DNA of 64,000 nt from Pseudoselenomonas ruminantium (GTDB taxonomy: Bacteria; Bacillota; Negativicutes; Selenomonadales; Selenomonadaceae), in assembly GCF_900113715.1 (NCBI RefSeq), contig NZ_FOQK01000004.1:62001-126000 (forward strand). The letters run 5' to 3'. Under the pieces are notes generated by a model. It searched no databases. It was not told the origin of the DNA and was given only the letters and a program-made list of their open reading frames with translations. Every line of letters starts with the position of its first letter. Position 1 is the first letter of the stretch. Positions 25,766-34,219 of the stretch are shown here, piece by piece. The translations under genes and the position numbers were made by a program.

Positions 25766-26887
25766 ATGATGCGACAGGATGGATTGGATTATTTGATTGT
25801 CGGCTCGGGATTGTTTGGCGCAGTATTTGCGCATGAGATGACGAAGCGGGGCAAGAAGTGTCTGGTGCTGGAGAAGCGTGAGGCAGTTGGTGGTAATATC
25901 CGCTGCGAGGAACGCGAGGGCATCAATGTGCATGTGTATGGCGCGCATATTTTCCATACGAATAACAAAGAGGTCTGGCAGTATGTGAATCAGTTTGCGG
26001 ACTTCAATCAGTATGTGAATTCGCCGGTGGCCAATTTCCGTGGGGAGCTTTACAATCTGCCGTTCAATATGAATACGTTCCATGCGATGTGGGGCGTAGT
26101 GACTCCGCAGGAAGCGGCAGAGAAGATTGCCGCGCAGCGGGCAGAGATAAAAGGCGAGCCGCAGAATCTTGAGGAGCAGGCGATTTCGCTGGTGGGGCGT
26201 GATATCTATGAGAAGCTCATTCAGGGCTATACGGAAAAGCAGTGGGGACGCAAATGTACGGAATTGCCGGCATTTATCATTAAGCGTCTGCCGGTTCGCT
26301 ATACGTATGATAATAACTATTTCAATGCGCTCTATCAGGGCATTCCTATCGGCGGCTATAACAAGATTGTTGCTGGTTTACTGGAAGGTGTCGAGGTGCG
26401 GACGGGTGTAGATTATAATGCTTCGCGTGCTGAGTATGAAGGCGTGGCCTGTAAGGTGGTCTATACAGGAGCACTTGATGAATATTTTGCCTATAAGCTT
26501 GGGCGGCTGGAGTATCGTGGCCTGAAATTTGAGACGGAGCGATTGGAGCAGGCGAATTATCAGGGCGTGGCGGTTATGAACTATACGGCGGCCGAGGTAC
26601 CGTATACGCGCATTATCGAACACAAGCATTTTGAATTCGGCACGCAGCCGATGACCTATGTGACGCGCGAATATCCGCAGGAATGGAAGCCCGGCGAGGA
26701 AGCCTATTATCCGGTCAACGATGAACGGAATCAGCAGCTTTATGCAAAGTATGCAGAGCTGGCGGCGAAGGAAGATAATCTGATTCTCGGTGGCAGGCTG
26801 GCAATGTATAAGTATTATGATATGGATAAAGTCATTGAGACGGCATTGGCGGCAGTAAAAAGCGAAGTTGTCAGTGGTGAATTGTAA
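25766..26887 (+). CDS. glf: UDP-galactopyranose mutase
   Basis: The 373-residue flavoenzyme has the FAD-binding motif VGSGLFG, the LEKREAVGGN and GAHIFHTNN segments, YNLPFNMNTFHAMWG and a C-terminal GGRLAMYKYYDMD block, all signature of Glf. It converts UDP-galactopyranose to UDP-galactofuranose. AGGAG lies six bases before the ATG. It is the sole Galf gene here and lies in a block of putative protein-glycosylation genes, so Galf may be used in surface glycan or glycoprotein. Confidence 0.93.
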   Translation: MMRQDGLDYLIVGSGLFGAVFAHEMTKRGKKCLVLEKREAVGGNIRCEEREGINVHVYGAHIFHTNNKEVWQYVNQFADFNQYVNSPVANFRGELYNLPFNMNTFHAMWGVVTPQEAAEKIAAQRAEIKGEPQNLEEQAISLVGRDIYEKLIQGYTEKQWGRKCTELPAFIIKRLPVRYTYDNNYFNALYQGIPIGGYNKIVAGLLEGVEVRTGVDYNASRAEYEGVACKVVYTGALDEYFAYKLGRLEYRGLKFETERLEQANYQGVAVMNYTAAEVPYTRIIEHKHFEFGTQPMTYVTREYPQEWKPGEEAYYPVNDERNQQLYAKYAELAAKEDNLILGGRLAMYKYYDMDKVIETALAAVKSEVVSGEL

Positions 26888-26898
26888 TACGCAAAATG

Positions 26899-26933
26899 TT
26901 GACGTTGTTTTTTCTACATAGTACAATGTACTA
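26899..26933 (+). promoter_or_regulatory. Toxin-antitoxin promoter with palindromic operator
   Basis: TTGACG (26899-26904) and TACAAT (26922-26927) are 17 bases apart. The -10 box sits in a perfect inverted repeat TAGTACA-A-TGTACTA (26919-26933). RHH antitoxins bind such short palindromes, so this is the likely operator of the pair that follows. Confidence 0.7.
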
Positions 26934-26948
26934 AAGGGGGCGATGATC

Positions 26949-27170
26949 ATGGCATTTTCTATTCGATTGACTGATGAAGAACGTATGTTGGCAGAAAGTT
27001 ATGCTAAATTACAGGCAATTTCTTTAGGGGAAGCTTTTAAGCGAGCGCTGTTTGAGAAAATACAGGATGAATATGACGTAACTGTGGCAAAAGAGGCTTA
27101 TGATGAGTATGTGTCAGATGGATGCAAGAGTCGTCCCATCGGGGAATTGTGGAAGGAACTGGATGTATGA
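26949..27170 (+). CDS. Ribbon-helix-helix antitoxin (RelB/DUF6290-like)
   Basis: The protein (73 aa from ATG 26949) starts with FSIRLTDEERMLAESYA, a ribbon-helix-helix beta strand and helix, and has an acidic, flexible C-terminus that would wrap the toxin. AAAGGGGG eight bases upstream supports this start over ATG 26943. It overlaps the toxin gene by four bases. It should neutralise the toxin and repress the promoter just upstream. Confidence 0.8.
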   Translation: MAFSIRLTDEERMLAESYAKLQAISLGEAFKRALFEKIQDEYDVTVAKEAYDEYVSDGCKSRPIGELWKELDV

Positions 27171-27436
27171 CTTATCAAGTAGCAACTACAGTACGCTTTG
27201 ATAAGGAGTTCAAGAAGCTGGATAAATATACCCAACGAATCTTAAAGGCTTGGATTGAAAATAATTTGGTAGCTTGTGAAAATCCCCGTGTACATGGCAA
27301 AGGCTTGACCGCGAATTTAAGTGGATTGTGGCGGTATCGGATAGGGGATTACCGTATGATTTGTGATATTCAGGATGAAAAACTTGTAATTCTTGCCTTG
27401 ACGGTTGGGCACAGGCGGGAAATCTATCAGAAATAA
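27167..27436 (+). CDS. RelE-family toxin (mRNA interferase-like)
   Basis: The 89-residue protein has the RelE fold pattern: FDKEFKKLDK at the N-terminus, LWRYRIGDYRMICDI in the middle with basic catalytic-type residues, and a final LALTVGHRREIY strand with His and Arg. It overlaps the antitoxin gene by ATGA. RelE toxins cleave mRNA in the ribosome; ParE-type gyrase inhibition is the alternative, but the RHREIY-like end favours RelE. It begins at ATG 27167; a longer upstream reading frame only overlaps the antitoxin. Confidence 0.82.
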   Translation: MTYQVATTVRFDKEFKKLDKYTQRILKAWIENNLVACENPRVHGKGLTANLSGLWRYRIGDYRMICDIQDEKLVILALTVGHRREIYQK

Positions 27437-27465
27437 AGGCTAGGACGGATTGATGGGGGATTGTA

Positions 27466-28410
27466 ATGGCGGAGAAGATAAAGCCGGAGCTTTTGGGATT
27501 TTTGCAGGCGGGGGATTTGCCGCTGCGGATTCTGGTGGTGGAGAGTCTCTATTATTTGCCGGCGCTTAGGCAGATGATGCCGCAGGCGGAAATCCTGGCG
27601 GTGGCGGCTGAATCTGATGCGATGGATGGCTATGAGGGGCTGGATGTGAAGTTTTCCTGCGTGGATTATCTCAATGAACGGCTGCCGTTTGCTGCGGAGA
27701 GCCTCGATTACATCATTTCGGACCTGACGTTGGAGCAGGCGGGCAATCCGCAGGATATTGCGGCGGGGTTTTCGACGTTTTTGAAGCAGACGGGGTCTTT
27801 CCTTACGAGTTTCCGCAATATCCGTCATTGGTCGGTGCTTGAAGAGCTGATGGATGGCCATTATTATCATGTGGTGGCGCGGCTTTATGCGAAGTCAGAG
27901 TTTGAGCGGCTGCTCTATGCTTCGTATTACAAGAATGTGACCGTGCGGCCGCAGCGGCGCGAGGCCGATAGCGATATCGTGGACAAGCTCGTGGCGGCGG
28001 GCTTTGAGAATATCCATGCGGATATCGATACGGAGTTCTGGCTGGTGAAGGCTGACCGTTCGATGCCCGAGATGGCGCTGTTAAAGTCTATGTATACGAA
28101 GGAGCAGCGCAAACAGCTGTCGGATTATCTTCATCGCATCGAATATGGTGTGGATTTAGAGGGGCAATGCCGCTTGTTTTGGGCTTTTTATGAAGAGACG
28201 GGATTGTTTGCCGATTATACGGCAAATTTCGTGAAACAGGCGGTGTTCCATCCAGAAAGGTTCTATCGGAATCTTATCCGCTATTCGGGGCGGGAACTCG
28301 ATGAAATCGTGGCGATGCTGGAGAGTGCGCGGGAAAATGTGACTTCGGTGCAGGAAATGCGCTGGATCGAGGAGCTGGAGCAGGAATTGCAGGCGCAGCC
28401 GGGAAGATGA
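27466..28410 (+). CDS. Methyltransferase-like protein of a glycosylation block
   Basis: This 314-residue protein opens with LRILVVESLYYL and has acidic positions (AVAAESDAMDGYEGLDVKF, SLDYIISDLTLEQ) like a class I SAM-dependent methyltransferase, but the glycine motif is degraded, so SAM use is uncertain. The C-terminal 130 residues are helical and unlike known domains. It ends 10 bases before the next glycosyltransferase gene. Its place between two GT41 transferases suggests methylation or another change to a glycan. No function can be assigned. Confidence 0.5.
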   Translation: MAEKIKPELLGFLQAGDLPLRILVVESLYYLPALRQMMPQAEILAVAAESDAMDGYEGLDVKFSCVDYLNERLPFAAESLDYIISDLTLEQAGNPQDIAAGFSTFLKQTGSFLTSFRNIRHWSVLEELMDGHYYHVVARLYAKSEFERLLYASYYKNVTVRPQRREADSDIVDKLVAAGFENIHADIDTEFWLVKADRSMPEMALLKSMYTKEQRKQLSDYLHRIEYGVDLEGQCRLFWAFYEETGLFADYTANFVKQAVFHPERFYRNLIRYSGRELDEIVAMLESARENVTSVQEMRWIEELEQELQAQPGR

Positions 28411-28420
28411 GGGATATTTG

Positions 28421-29125
28421 ATGGATTTGACGATAAACAAAGCGCTTGACGATAGTAAGGTAGCCTTTATTACCTGCGTCAATAGTGAAGATTGGTATAG
28501 TGAGTGCCGCCTTTATCTGGAGCATTTGGAGCTGCCTGCTGGGATGACGGCTGAATTTATCCCCGTGCATGGCGCAGCTTCGATGTGTGCGGGCTACAAT
28601 ACTGGCATGCAGCAGTCGGATGCCAAGTATAAGGTCTATCTGCATCAGGATACGCTGGTAGTCAATAAGCATCTGGTGCGTGATCTGCAAAAACTGTTTG
28701 CCGATGAAACAGTAGGTGCAGTTGGTGTGATTGGCTGCCGCAGCCTGCCAAAGAGCGGTGTCTGGTGGGATGGGCTGCGGACGTATGGCCGCGTGCTGCA
28801 TGCTTGTGAGCCCGAAAGCGTTGTCGATTCCCATTGCCGGGAGCCCGAGGGAGAATGCCAGGAGGTCGAGGCTGTCGATGGCCTGTTCATCGCGACGCAG
28901 TATGATATCCCGTGGCGTGAAGACCTGTTCACGGGCTTTCATCTTTACGATACGTCGCTTTGCAAGGAGATGCAGCGGCGCGGGCTCAAGGTAGTAGTTC
29001 CTAATCAGGAAAAAGATTTCTGGTGCATCCATTGCCCGAAGGAAAAACCGCTGGCTGTGGAATATAAGGGGTATCAGAAGATATTCGTAAAGGAATATGG
29101 AAGCGAGCTGCATCCAGAGGTGTGA
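28421..29125 (+). CDS. HQD-motif glycosyltransferase (PF13712-type)
   Basis: The 234-residue protein has the pattern of the Glyco_tranf_2_5 family: an N-terminal strand with FITCVNSEDWY, then AGYNTGMQQS and YLHQDTLVVN, where HQD takes the place of the DxD metal motif, followed by an acidic EAVDGLF block. GAGGGA upstream sets ATG 28421. It probably transfers a sugar to a protein or lipid acceptor in partnership with the adjacent genes. Its stop is followed by a strong terminator. Confidence 0.7.
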   Translation: MDLTINKALDDSKVAFITCVNSEDWYSECRLYLEHLELPAGMTAEFIPVHGAASMCAGYNTGMQQSDAKYKVYLHQDTLVVNKHLVRDLQKLFADETVGAVGVIGCRSLPKSGVWWDGLRTYGRVLHACEPESVVDSHCREPEGECQEVEAVDGLFIATQYDIPWREDLFTGFHLYDTSLCKEMQRRGLKVVVPNQEKDFWCIHCPKEKPLAVEYKGYQKIFVKEYGSELHPEV

Positions 29126-29130
29126 GTGAA

Positions 29131-29172
29131 AACCTGAAATTCCTGTAGTTTAGCAGGAGTTTCAGGTTTTTT
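29131..29172 (+). terminator. Intrinsic terminator
   Basis: Inverted repeat AACCTGAAATTCCTG with its near-exact complement (one G-T pair) and an eight-base loop, followed by six T. It ends the transcript of the glycosylation block just before the second GT41 gene. Confidence 0.85.
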
Positions 29173-29225
29173 GTCGAATGTAAGAAAATATGCGAGATTA
29201 CGAGACGGAGTAGGAGTCCTTGTTC

Positions 29226-30944
29226 ATGAACCACGATGTACTGAATTGGCTGAGTTTAGCAGATAAATTTGCAGCGGATGGCGATCCCAAGGGGATGCGC
29301 GCTTGTGCGCGGGAGCTTTGGGAGCTCGATGCGGAAAGCATGGACGGCGCAGCTGTCATGGCCGAAGCTGCCTTGTATTCGGGAGAACGCGAAGAGGCAC
29401 AGACATTGGTGGAGGAGATCCTGGCAAGGAAGCCCAAGCATTTGCGCGGGCGGCTCGTAAAGGCAGGCCTGGCGGCTGTCGAGTTCCGTCTCGATGAGGA
29501 ATTGCCGCTCTTGCATGAAATCGTCGCAGAGACGGAGCGCAAGCGGCAGGCACTTGACCCCGATGATGCGTATTACGGTGTGCTGCAGCATATCCTTGAC
29601 AAAGCGCGTGGATGGCTTGCCGATGGGGAATATCTGGCAGCAGCACCTGACAAGGCGGCGGCGGAACTTCTGGCGCGCAGTGAGCTTATGGATGAGCCGC
29701 TGGCTAAGGCGGATTCGTACAGCAAGTACCTATTCATGCGCAATTACCGTAATCAGTCGCTGCAGGAGAGCCGGCAGGCCGCTGAGCAATATGAACCGCT
29801 GCTTGGCATCACGGCTTATGCGCACGATGATGTGAAGAAATTGCCGGGCAAGAAGCTGCGCATCGGGTATCTGTCGCCGGATTTCCGCGAACATGCCGTA
29901 GCCTCTTTTCTGGAGCCGCTGCTCAAGTATTACGATGACAAGCGGTTTTCTATCTATTGCTATTCGACAGGGCGCACCGATGAGGTAACGCGTAAGCTGC
30001 GTGCCTGCCATGTACATTGGCGGGAGCTGCGCGGCCGCAGTCCGCGGACGGCGGCCCGGCTGATTGCTGAGGACAAGATCGATATCCTTGTCGATTTGTC
30101 GGGGCATACGCAGGGGAGCTGTCTGCCAATCATGGCTTATCGTCCGGCACCCGTGCAGATGGCAGGCATTGGCTATATGAATACGACAGGTCTATCGGCT
30201 GTTGATTATTTTCTTTCCGATGAGGTCTGTCTGCCGACAGGGGAGGCTACGGCCGCTGGGTTTACAGAAAAGATCCTGCGCCTGCCTCACTCGCATCTCT
30301 GCTATGCGCCAGGCTTTGTGCGCGAGATACCAGCAGCTGGTATGGAGGCTCCGTGCATGCGCAATGGCTATATGACCTTTGGCAGTTTCAACAATTTTGC
30401 CAAGGTGACCGATGAGACGCTGCTTTTGTGGCGGGGTATCCTCGATCAGGTCAAAGACTCGCGGCTTGTCATCAAGGGCAAGATTTGCAGCATCCCATCG
30501 GGACAGGCAATCGTGAAAGACCGCCTGACACGGCTGGGTATCAGCCTGGGACGTGTGGAGCTGCGGCCGTACAGTCCTGATTACCTCGAGCAGTACCGCG
30601 ACATCGATATTGCGCTTGATACGATGCCGTATAATGGCGGCCTTACGACCTGTGAGGCGCTCTACATGGGCGTGCCAGTCGTGAGTATTCGCGGGCGCAG
30701 TCACGGGGCACGCTTTGGGGCGTCAATCCTCACGAATGCCGGAGTCAAGGAGCTGGTAGTTGAAAATGACATCAACTATGTGCGCCGGGCTGTGCAGCTT
30801 GGCAATGCACCGGAGCTCGTGGGGGCGTACCATTCGGGGCTTAGGGCGAATCTGCTCAAATCGCCGCTCATGGATCGCAAAAACTATATGAATGAGTTGG
30901 AAACTGGTTATTGTCAAATATGGGAGAATTTTTGCACAAATTAA
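29226..30944 (+). CDS. TPR/GT41 O-GlcNAc transferase-like glycosyltransferase, copy 2
   Basis: The 572-residue protein has TPR-like helices in residues 1-170 and the GT41 catalytic region: GYLSPDFREHAVASF, DILVDLSGHTQG, GIGYMNTTG, FGSFNNFAKV and PYNGGLTTCEALYMGVPVV. It is a paralogue of the 24156 gene, with a longer N-terminal part. AGGAG at 29212-29216 favours ATG 29226. It probably glycosylates Ser/Thr of a secreted or surface protein. The acceptor is unknown, as no flagellin gene is in view. Confidence 0.82.
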   Translation: MNHDVLNWLSLADKFAADGDPKGMRACARELWELDAESMDGAAVMAEAALYSGEREEAQTLVEEILARKPKHLRGRLVKAGLAAVEFRLDEELPLLHEIVAETERKRQALDPDDAYYGVLQHILDKARGWLADGEYLAAAPDKAAAELLARSELMDEPLAKADSYSKYLFMRNYRNQSLQESRQAAEQYEPLLGITAYAHDDVKKLPGKKLRIGYLSPDFREHAVASFLEPLLKYYDDKRFSIYCYSTGRTDEVTRKLRACHVHWRELRGRSPRTAARLIAEDKIDILVDLSGHTQGSCLPIMAYRPAPVQMAGIGYMNTTGLSAVDYFLSDEVCLPTGEATAAGFTEKILRLPHSHLCYAPGFVREIPAAGMEAPCMRNGYMTFGSFNNFAKVTDETLLLWRGILDQVKDSRLVIKGKICSIPSGQAIVKDRLTRLGISLGRVELRPYSPDYLEQYRDIDIALDTMPYNGGLTTCEALYMGVPVVSIRGRSHGARFGASILTNAGVKELVVENDINYVRRAVQLGNAPELVGAYHSGLRANLLKSPLMDRKNYMNELETGYCQIWENFCTN

Positions 30945-30960
30945 ACAATAACAAAAAAAC

Positions 30961-30989
30961 TTGCATTTTTGACAGTAATTTAGTATAAT
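30961..30989 (+). promoter_or_regulatory. Sigma-70 type promoter for the zinc-ribbon gene
   Basis: TTGCAT (30961-30966) and TATAAT (30984-30989) lie 17 bases apart. The transcript would begin near 30996 and give a 90-base leader ahead of the zinc-ribbon gene. Confidence 0.6.
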
Positions 30990-31085
30990 AACCTTTGGGA
31001 CGTTCTTTTCTTCGTGTTTTTTACATAAAGAGAAGTGGGGGACCAAAAGTAACATTTATTTTTTTTCTAGTAAGGGGATTATCTT

Positions 31086-31376
31086 ATGGCTTTCGAAGAC
31101 AAGACACTGGTATGCAAAGATTGTGGCAAGGAGTTCACGTTCACCGCTGGTGAGCAGGAGTTCTACGCTGAGAAAGGTTTCGAGAACGAGCCGGCACGTT
31201 GCCGTGACTGCCGTGACAAGCGCCGTCGTACGCGTGAGGGCGGTGAGCAGCGTCAGATGTTCAAGGTAACTTGCGCTGAGTGCGGCAAGGAGACGGAAGT
31301 TCCGTTCGAGCCGAAAAATGACCGTCCGGTTTACTGCCGTGACTGCTTCAATAAAAAAAGAGTTGAGAGAGACTAA
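31086..31376 (+). CDS. Small zinc-ribbon protein
   Basis: The 96-residue protein has four CxxC pairs (CKDC, CRDC, CAEC, CRDC) making two zinc ribbons, with basic residues between them (RDKRRRTRE). It belongs to a conserved family of zinc-ribbon proteins of unknown role in Firmicutes. The AAGGGGAT site before ATG and a dedicated promoter suggest strong expression. A nucleic-acid-binding role is plausible but not shown. Confidence 0.8.
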   Translation: MAFEDKTLVCKDCGKEFTFTAGEQEFYAEKGFENEPARCRDCRDKRRRTREGGEQRQMFKVTCAECGKETEVPFEPKNDRPVYCRDCFNKKRVERD

Positions 31377-31380
31377 TCTC

Positions 31381-31408
31381 TTGCAGTTTGCTCAGCGTGT
31401 GCTATAAT
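31381..31408 (+). promoter_or_regulatory. Promoter for the first amino-acid ABC operon
   Basis: TTGCAG (31381-31386) and TATAAT (31403-31408) have a 16-base spacer. The start lies just ahead of a terminator hairpin, so the leader carries a possible attenuator. Confidence 0.55.
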
Positions 31409-31426
31409 AATAAATGTGCGTGAGCA

Positions 31427-31463
31427 ATGGAGCTCAAGCTTTACGCTTGGGCTCCATTTTGTT
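31427..31463 (+). terminator. Terminator hairpin in the leader of the binding-protein gene
   Basis: ATGGAGCTCAAGC pairs with GCTTGGGCTCCAT (one G-T pair) over a five-base loop and runs into TTTTGTTT. It lies after the putative promoter at 31381, so it may end the zinc-ribbon transcript or act as an attenuator. Confidence 0.6.
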
Positions 31464-31505
31464 TCACTGTAAATGACAAAACTATTTGAGAAGGTAGGGA
31501 TTTTC

Positions 31506-32291
31506 ATGAAAATGAGAAAAGTATTGGCACTTCTGGCAGTTTGTGCCTTTGCTGTGTTCGCTCTGGCTGGCTGCGGCGGCAGCCAGAATGCTTCTTCGGG
31601 CAGCGGCTCGGGGGCAAAGGTGCTCAAGGTCGGTTCGTCCATCGACTTTGCACCGTTCGAGTTCCAGGATGAGGGACAGAAGGAATACCAGGGCTTTGAT
31701 ATGGATCTGATCCGTGCAATCGGCAAGGAGATGGGCTATGAGGTCGAGATCCAGAATCTCGGCTTCGACGGCTTGATTCCGGCGCTGCAGGGCAAGAACA
31801 TCGATGTCATCATTTCGGGTATGACGATCAATGATGAGCGCAAACAGAATGTGCTGTTCTCGGAGCCGTATTATCAGTCTGGTCTGACGATGGTAGTCCG
31901 CAGCGATGAGCAGGGTATCAAGACCTTCCAGGATCTCAAAGGCAAGAAGGTTGCCGTCCAGATGGGCACGACGAGTGCAGCTGAGGTCAGCAAGATCGAT
32001 GGGGTTGAGGTCAAGACGCTCAACACGCCGGCAGACTGCTTCATGGAGCTCAAGGCTGGCGGTGTCGATGCTGTTGTGAATGACCGTCCGGTCAATGACT
32101 ACTACATCACGAAGAGCGGTGCTACGGGCGTCAAGGCTCTCGAGGAGAAACTGACGGCTGAGGATTACGGCATCGCTGTCGGCAAGGACAACAAAGAACT
32201 GCAGGAAAAGATCAATGCTGCATTCAAGAAAATCAAAGAAAACGGCGAGTATGACAAGATTTTCGCCAAATGGTTTGGTGAGAAAAAATAA
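31506..32291 (+). CDS. Amino-acid ABC transporter, extracellular substrate-binding lipoprotein
   Basis: The 261-residue protein has a lipoprotein signal peptide (hydrophobic stretch ending in LALAGC, lipobox Cys near residue 21) and the SBP family 3 fold: VGSSIDFAPFEFQDE, GFDMDLIRAIG, ISGMTINDERKQ, and AVNDRPVNDYY motifs. It binds a polar amino acid outside the cell membrane and hands it to the permease. AAGGTAGGG supports ATG 31506. A terminator separates it from the permease and ATPase genes, as in the second system at 56821. Confidence 0.88.
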   Translation: MKMRKVLALLAVCAFAVFALAGCGGSQNASSGSGSGAKVLKVGSSIDFAPFEFQDEGQKEYQGFDMDLIRAIGKEMGYEVEIQNLGFDGLIPALQGKNIDVIISGMTINDERKQNVLFSEPYYQSGLTMVVRSDEQGIKTFQDLKGKKVAVQMGTTSAAEVSKIDGVEVKTLNTPADCFMELKAGGVDAVVNDRPVNDYYITKSGATGVKALEEKLTAEDYGIAVGKDNKELQEKINAAFKKIKENGEYDKIFAKWFGEKK

Positions 32292-32307
32292 TCACTGAAA
32301 TTGCATA

Positions 32308-32343
32308 AAAAAACACCGGTCAGCTAGGCGACCGGTGTTTTTT
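32308..32343 (+). terminator. Intrinsic terminator
   Basis: Stem AAAACACCGGTC paired with GACCGGTGTTTT and then TTTG, following the binding-protein gene. It would reduce readthrough into the permease, which has its own promoter at 32375. Confidence 0.85.
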
Positions 32344-32374
32344 GTTTACTGGAATTATAGCTTATGATTCAGTG

Positions 32375-32403
32375 TTGACACCGAATGGACATTGAAATAT
32401 AAT
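32375..32403 (+). promoter_or_regulatory. Consensus promoter for permease and ATPase
   Basis: Perfect TTGACA (32375-32380), 17-base spacer, perfect TATAAT (32398-32403). Confidence 0.75.
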
Positions 32404-32470
32404 AAACTATAGAATTATTTATGGATGTATAAATATTAAACAAAATGGCAAAGGAAACAGGTGAAGGTTT

Positions 32471-33136
32471 ATGGATTTCAATTTCCAGCTGGTGCAGGAC
32501 TCGCTGCCGCTCTTGTTGATGGGGGCGGCTATTACCGTCAAGATCACTGCGTTGTCGGTTATCGTCGGTATCATCATCGGTTTGTTCATGGGCATTGCCC
32601 GCATCGTGAATATCCGCATTTTCCGCATCATCGCGGCTGTTTATGTTGATTTTTTCCGCGGTACGCCGCTTCTGGTGCAGATTTTCCTGGTATACTTTGC
32701 TTTGCCGCTACTGACGGGGCAGCGCAGCGATCCGTATGTCGCGGCCATCAGTGCCTGCGGGCTGAACTCGGGGGCTTATGTCACGGAGATTTTCCGCTCG
32801 GGCATACAGTCCATCGACAAGGGACAGATGGAGGCTGGACGTTCGCTGGGCATGACCTGGGCACAGACGATGCGCTACATCATCGTTCCGCAGGCGTTCA
32901 AGCGTGTTATCCCGCAGCTTGGCAATGAGTTTATCGCTCTGCTCAAGGATTCCTCGCTCGTTTCGGTTATCGGCTTTGAGGAGCTTACGCGCCGCGGCCA
33001 GCTCATTATCGCCAAGACGTATGCGTCGGTGGAAATCTGGACTTGCGTTGCGATTATCTATCTGATCATGACGCTTTCCATTTCGCGTTTCGTGGCTTAT
33101 CTGGAGTGGAGGTTCAAGACTGATGATAAACATTAA
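32471..33136 (+). CDS. Amino-acid ABC transporter permease (HisM/GlnP type)
   Basis: The 221-residue integral membrane protein starts with a hydrophobic segment after residue 14 and has the BPD_transp_1 layout with the EAA-like loop ([22 protein letters not shown]). It forms the membrane channel of the polar amino-acid uptake system with the following ATPase, whose gene overlaps it by 14 bases. Residues YFALPLL and [10 protein letters not shown] are family typical. Its promoter is separate from that of the binding protein. Confidence 0.88.
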   Translation: MDFNFQLVQDSLPLLLMGAAITVKITALSVIVGIIIGLFMGIARIVNIRIFRIIAAVYVDFFRGTPLLVQIFLVYFALPLLTGQRSDPYVAAISACGLNSGAYVTEIFRSGIQSIDKGQMEAGRSLGMTWAQTMRYIIVPQAFKRVIPQLGNEFIALLKDSSLVSVIGFEELTRRGQLIIAKTYASVEIWTCVAIIYLIMTLSISRFVAYLEWRFKTDDKH

Positions 33137-33842
33137 GGATCTTTATAAATCGTATGGCAAGGTGGATGTCTTGAAGGGCATCGACCTCGATATCAAGGAA
33201 AAAGAAGTTGTCGTCATCATCGGGCCGTCGGGCTCGGGCAAGAGCACGCTGCTGCGCTGCATGAACTATCTGGAGGAGCCGACGAAGGGAACGGTCTGTG
33301 TCGACGGCATCGTGCTGGATGGCGAAGCCAATATCAATAAGGTGCGTGAGGAAGTTGGCATGGTGTTCCAGCGGTTCAATCTGTTCCCGCATATGACGGT
33401 GCTGCAGAATATCATGCTGGCACCGATGAAGGTTCGCCATATGGCAGCGGACGAAGCGAAAAGCGAGGCTGTCCGGCTGCTGACGCGCGTGGGACTGGCA
33501 GATAAGGCTGATAACTATCCGACCCAGCTTTCGGGCGGCCAGCAGCAGCGTGTGGCGATTGCCAGGGCGCTGGCGATGAAGCCGAAGGTCATGCTGTTTG
33601 ACGAACCGACATCAGCACTTGACCCCGAGATGGTCGGCGAGGTACTCGATGTCATGCGCAGCCTGGCGAAGGAGGGCATGACGATGGTCATCGTCACGCA
33701 TGAGATGGGCTTTGCCCGTGAAGTCGGCGACCGGCTGCTGTTTGTCGATCAGGGCAAGATCCTTGAGCAGGGGACGCCTAAAGCGGTGTTCGAGCATCCA
33801 CAGCAGGAGCGTACGAAGCTGTTTTTATCCAAAGTACTGTAA
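33123..33842 (+). CDS. Amino-acid ABC transporter ATP-binding protein (GlnQ type)
   Basis: This is a 239-residue nucleotide-binding subunit with Walker [10 protein letters not shown], the Q-loop, [15 protein letters not shown] signature, Walker [13 protein letters not shown] and the H-loop VTHEM. It energises import through the overlapping permease. Residue layout is full length. The start is the ATG at the overlap with the permease gene. Substrate type (polar amino acid) follows from the family. Confidence 0.9.
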   Translation: MINIKDLYKSYGKVDVLKGIDLDIKEKEVVVIIGPSGSGKSTLLRCMNYLEEPTKGTVCVDGIVLDGEANINKVREEVGMVFQRFNLFPHMTVLQNIMLAPMKVRHMAADEAKSEAVRLLTRVGLADKADNYPTQLSGGQQQRVAIARALAMKPKVMLFDEPTSALDPEMVGEVLDVMRSLAKEGMTMVIVTHEMGFAREVGDRLLFVDQGKILEQGTPKAVFEHPQQERTKLFLSKVL

Positions 33843-33890
33843 TCGCGGATTTGCAAGATAAAAATAATTTGTCAGAAAAAAATAGAAATA

Positions 33891-33919
33891 TTGACAGTGG
33901 GATTGCCAACAATTATAAT
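33891..33919 (+). promoter_or_regulatory. Promoter of the cold-shock gene
   Basis: TTGACA (33891-33896) and TATAAT (33914-33919) are 17 bases apart. The expected leader to the ATG at 33974 is about 48 bases. Confidence 0.75.
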
Positions 33920-33973
33920 TAGGATTGACCACTATTGTTGTGGTGTGGTATTTTTTCACTAGGAGGAATCTCA

Positions 33974-34174
33974 ATGGTTGGCAAAGTAAAATGGTTCAGT
34001 GCGGAAAAAGGCTATGGCTTCATTGCTCGCGAGGATGGCGATGATGTATTCGTACATTTTTCGGCAATCAAGGACGAAGGGTTCAAGACTCTGAACGAGG
34101 GTCAGGCTGTAGAGTTTGACATCGTCGAGGGTGCACGCGGCCCGCAGGCGTCGAATGTCGTAAAGACGGCGTAA
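33974..34174 (+). CDS. Cold-shock domain protein
   Basis: The 66-residue protein is a CspA-type OB fold with RNP1 (KGYGFI) and RNP2 (VFVHF) motifs. It binds single-stranded RNA or DNA as a chaperone. AGGAGG seven bases before ATG 33974 is strong; an upstream in-frame start would add a non-homologous extension. It has its own promoter and terminator, so it is a monocistronic gene. Confidence 0.95.
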   Translation: MVGKVKWFSAEKGYGFIAREDGDDVFVHFSAIKDEGFKTLNEGQAVEFDIVEGARGPQASNVVKTA

Positions 34175-34193
34175 GACAAAGGTAAAATGTCAC

Positions 34194-34219
34194 CCCGGCT
34201 CATTTGAGCCGGGTTTTTT
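34194..34219 (+). terminator. Intrinsic terminator after the cold-shock gene
   Basis: Stem CCCGGCTCA paired with TGAGCCGGG, then a run of six T. Confidence 0.9.

Noticed and set aside
30969-30989. TTGACA as the -35 of the zinc-ribbon promoter
   Set aside because: It is only 9 bases from TATAAT; TTGCAT at 30961 gives the correct 17-base spacing.
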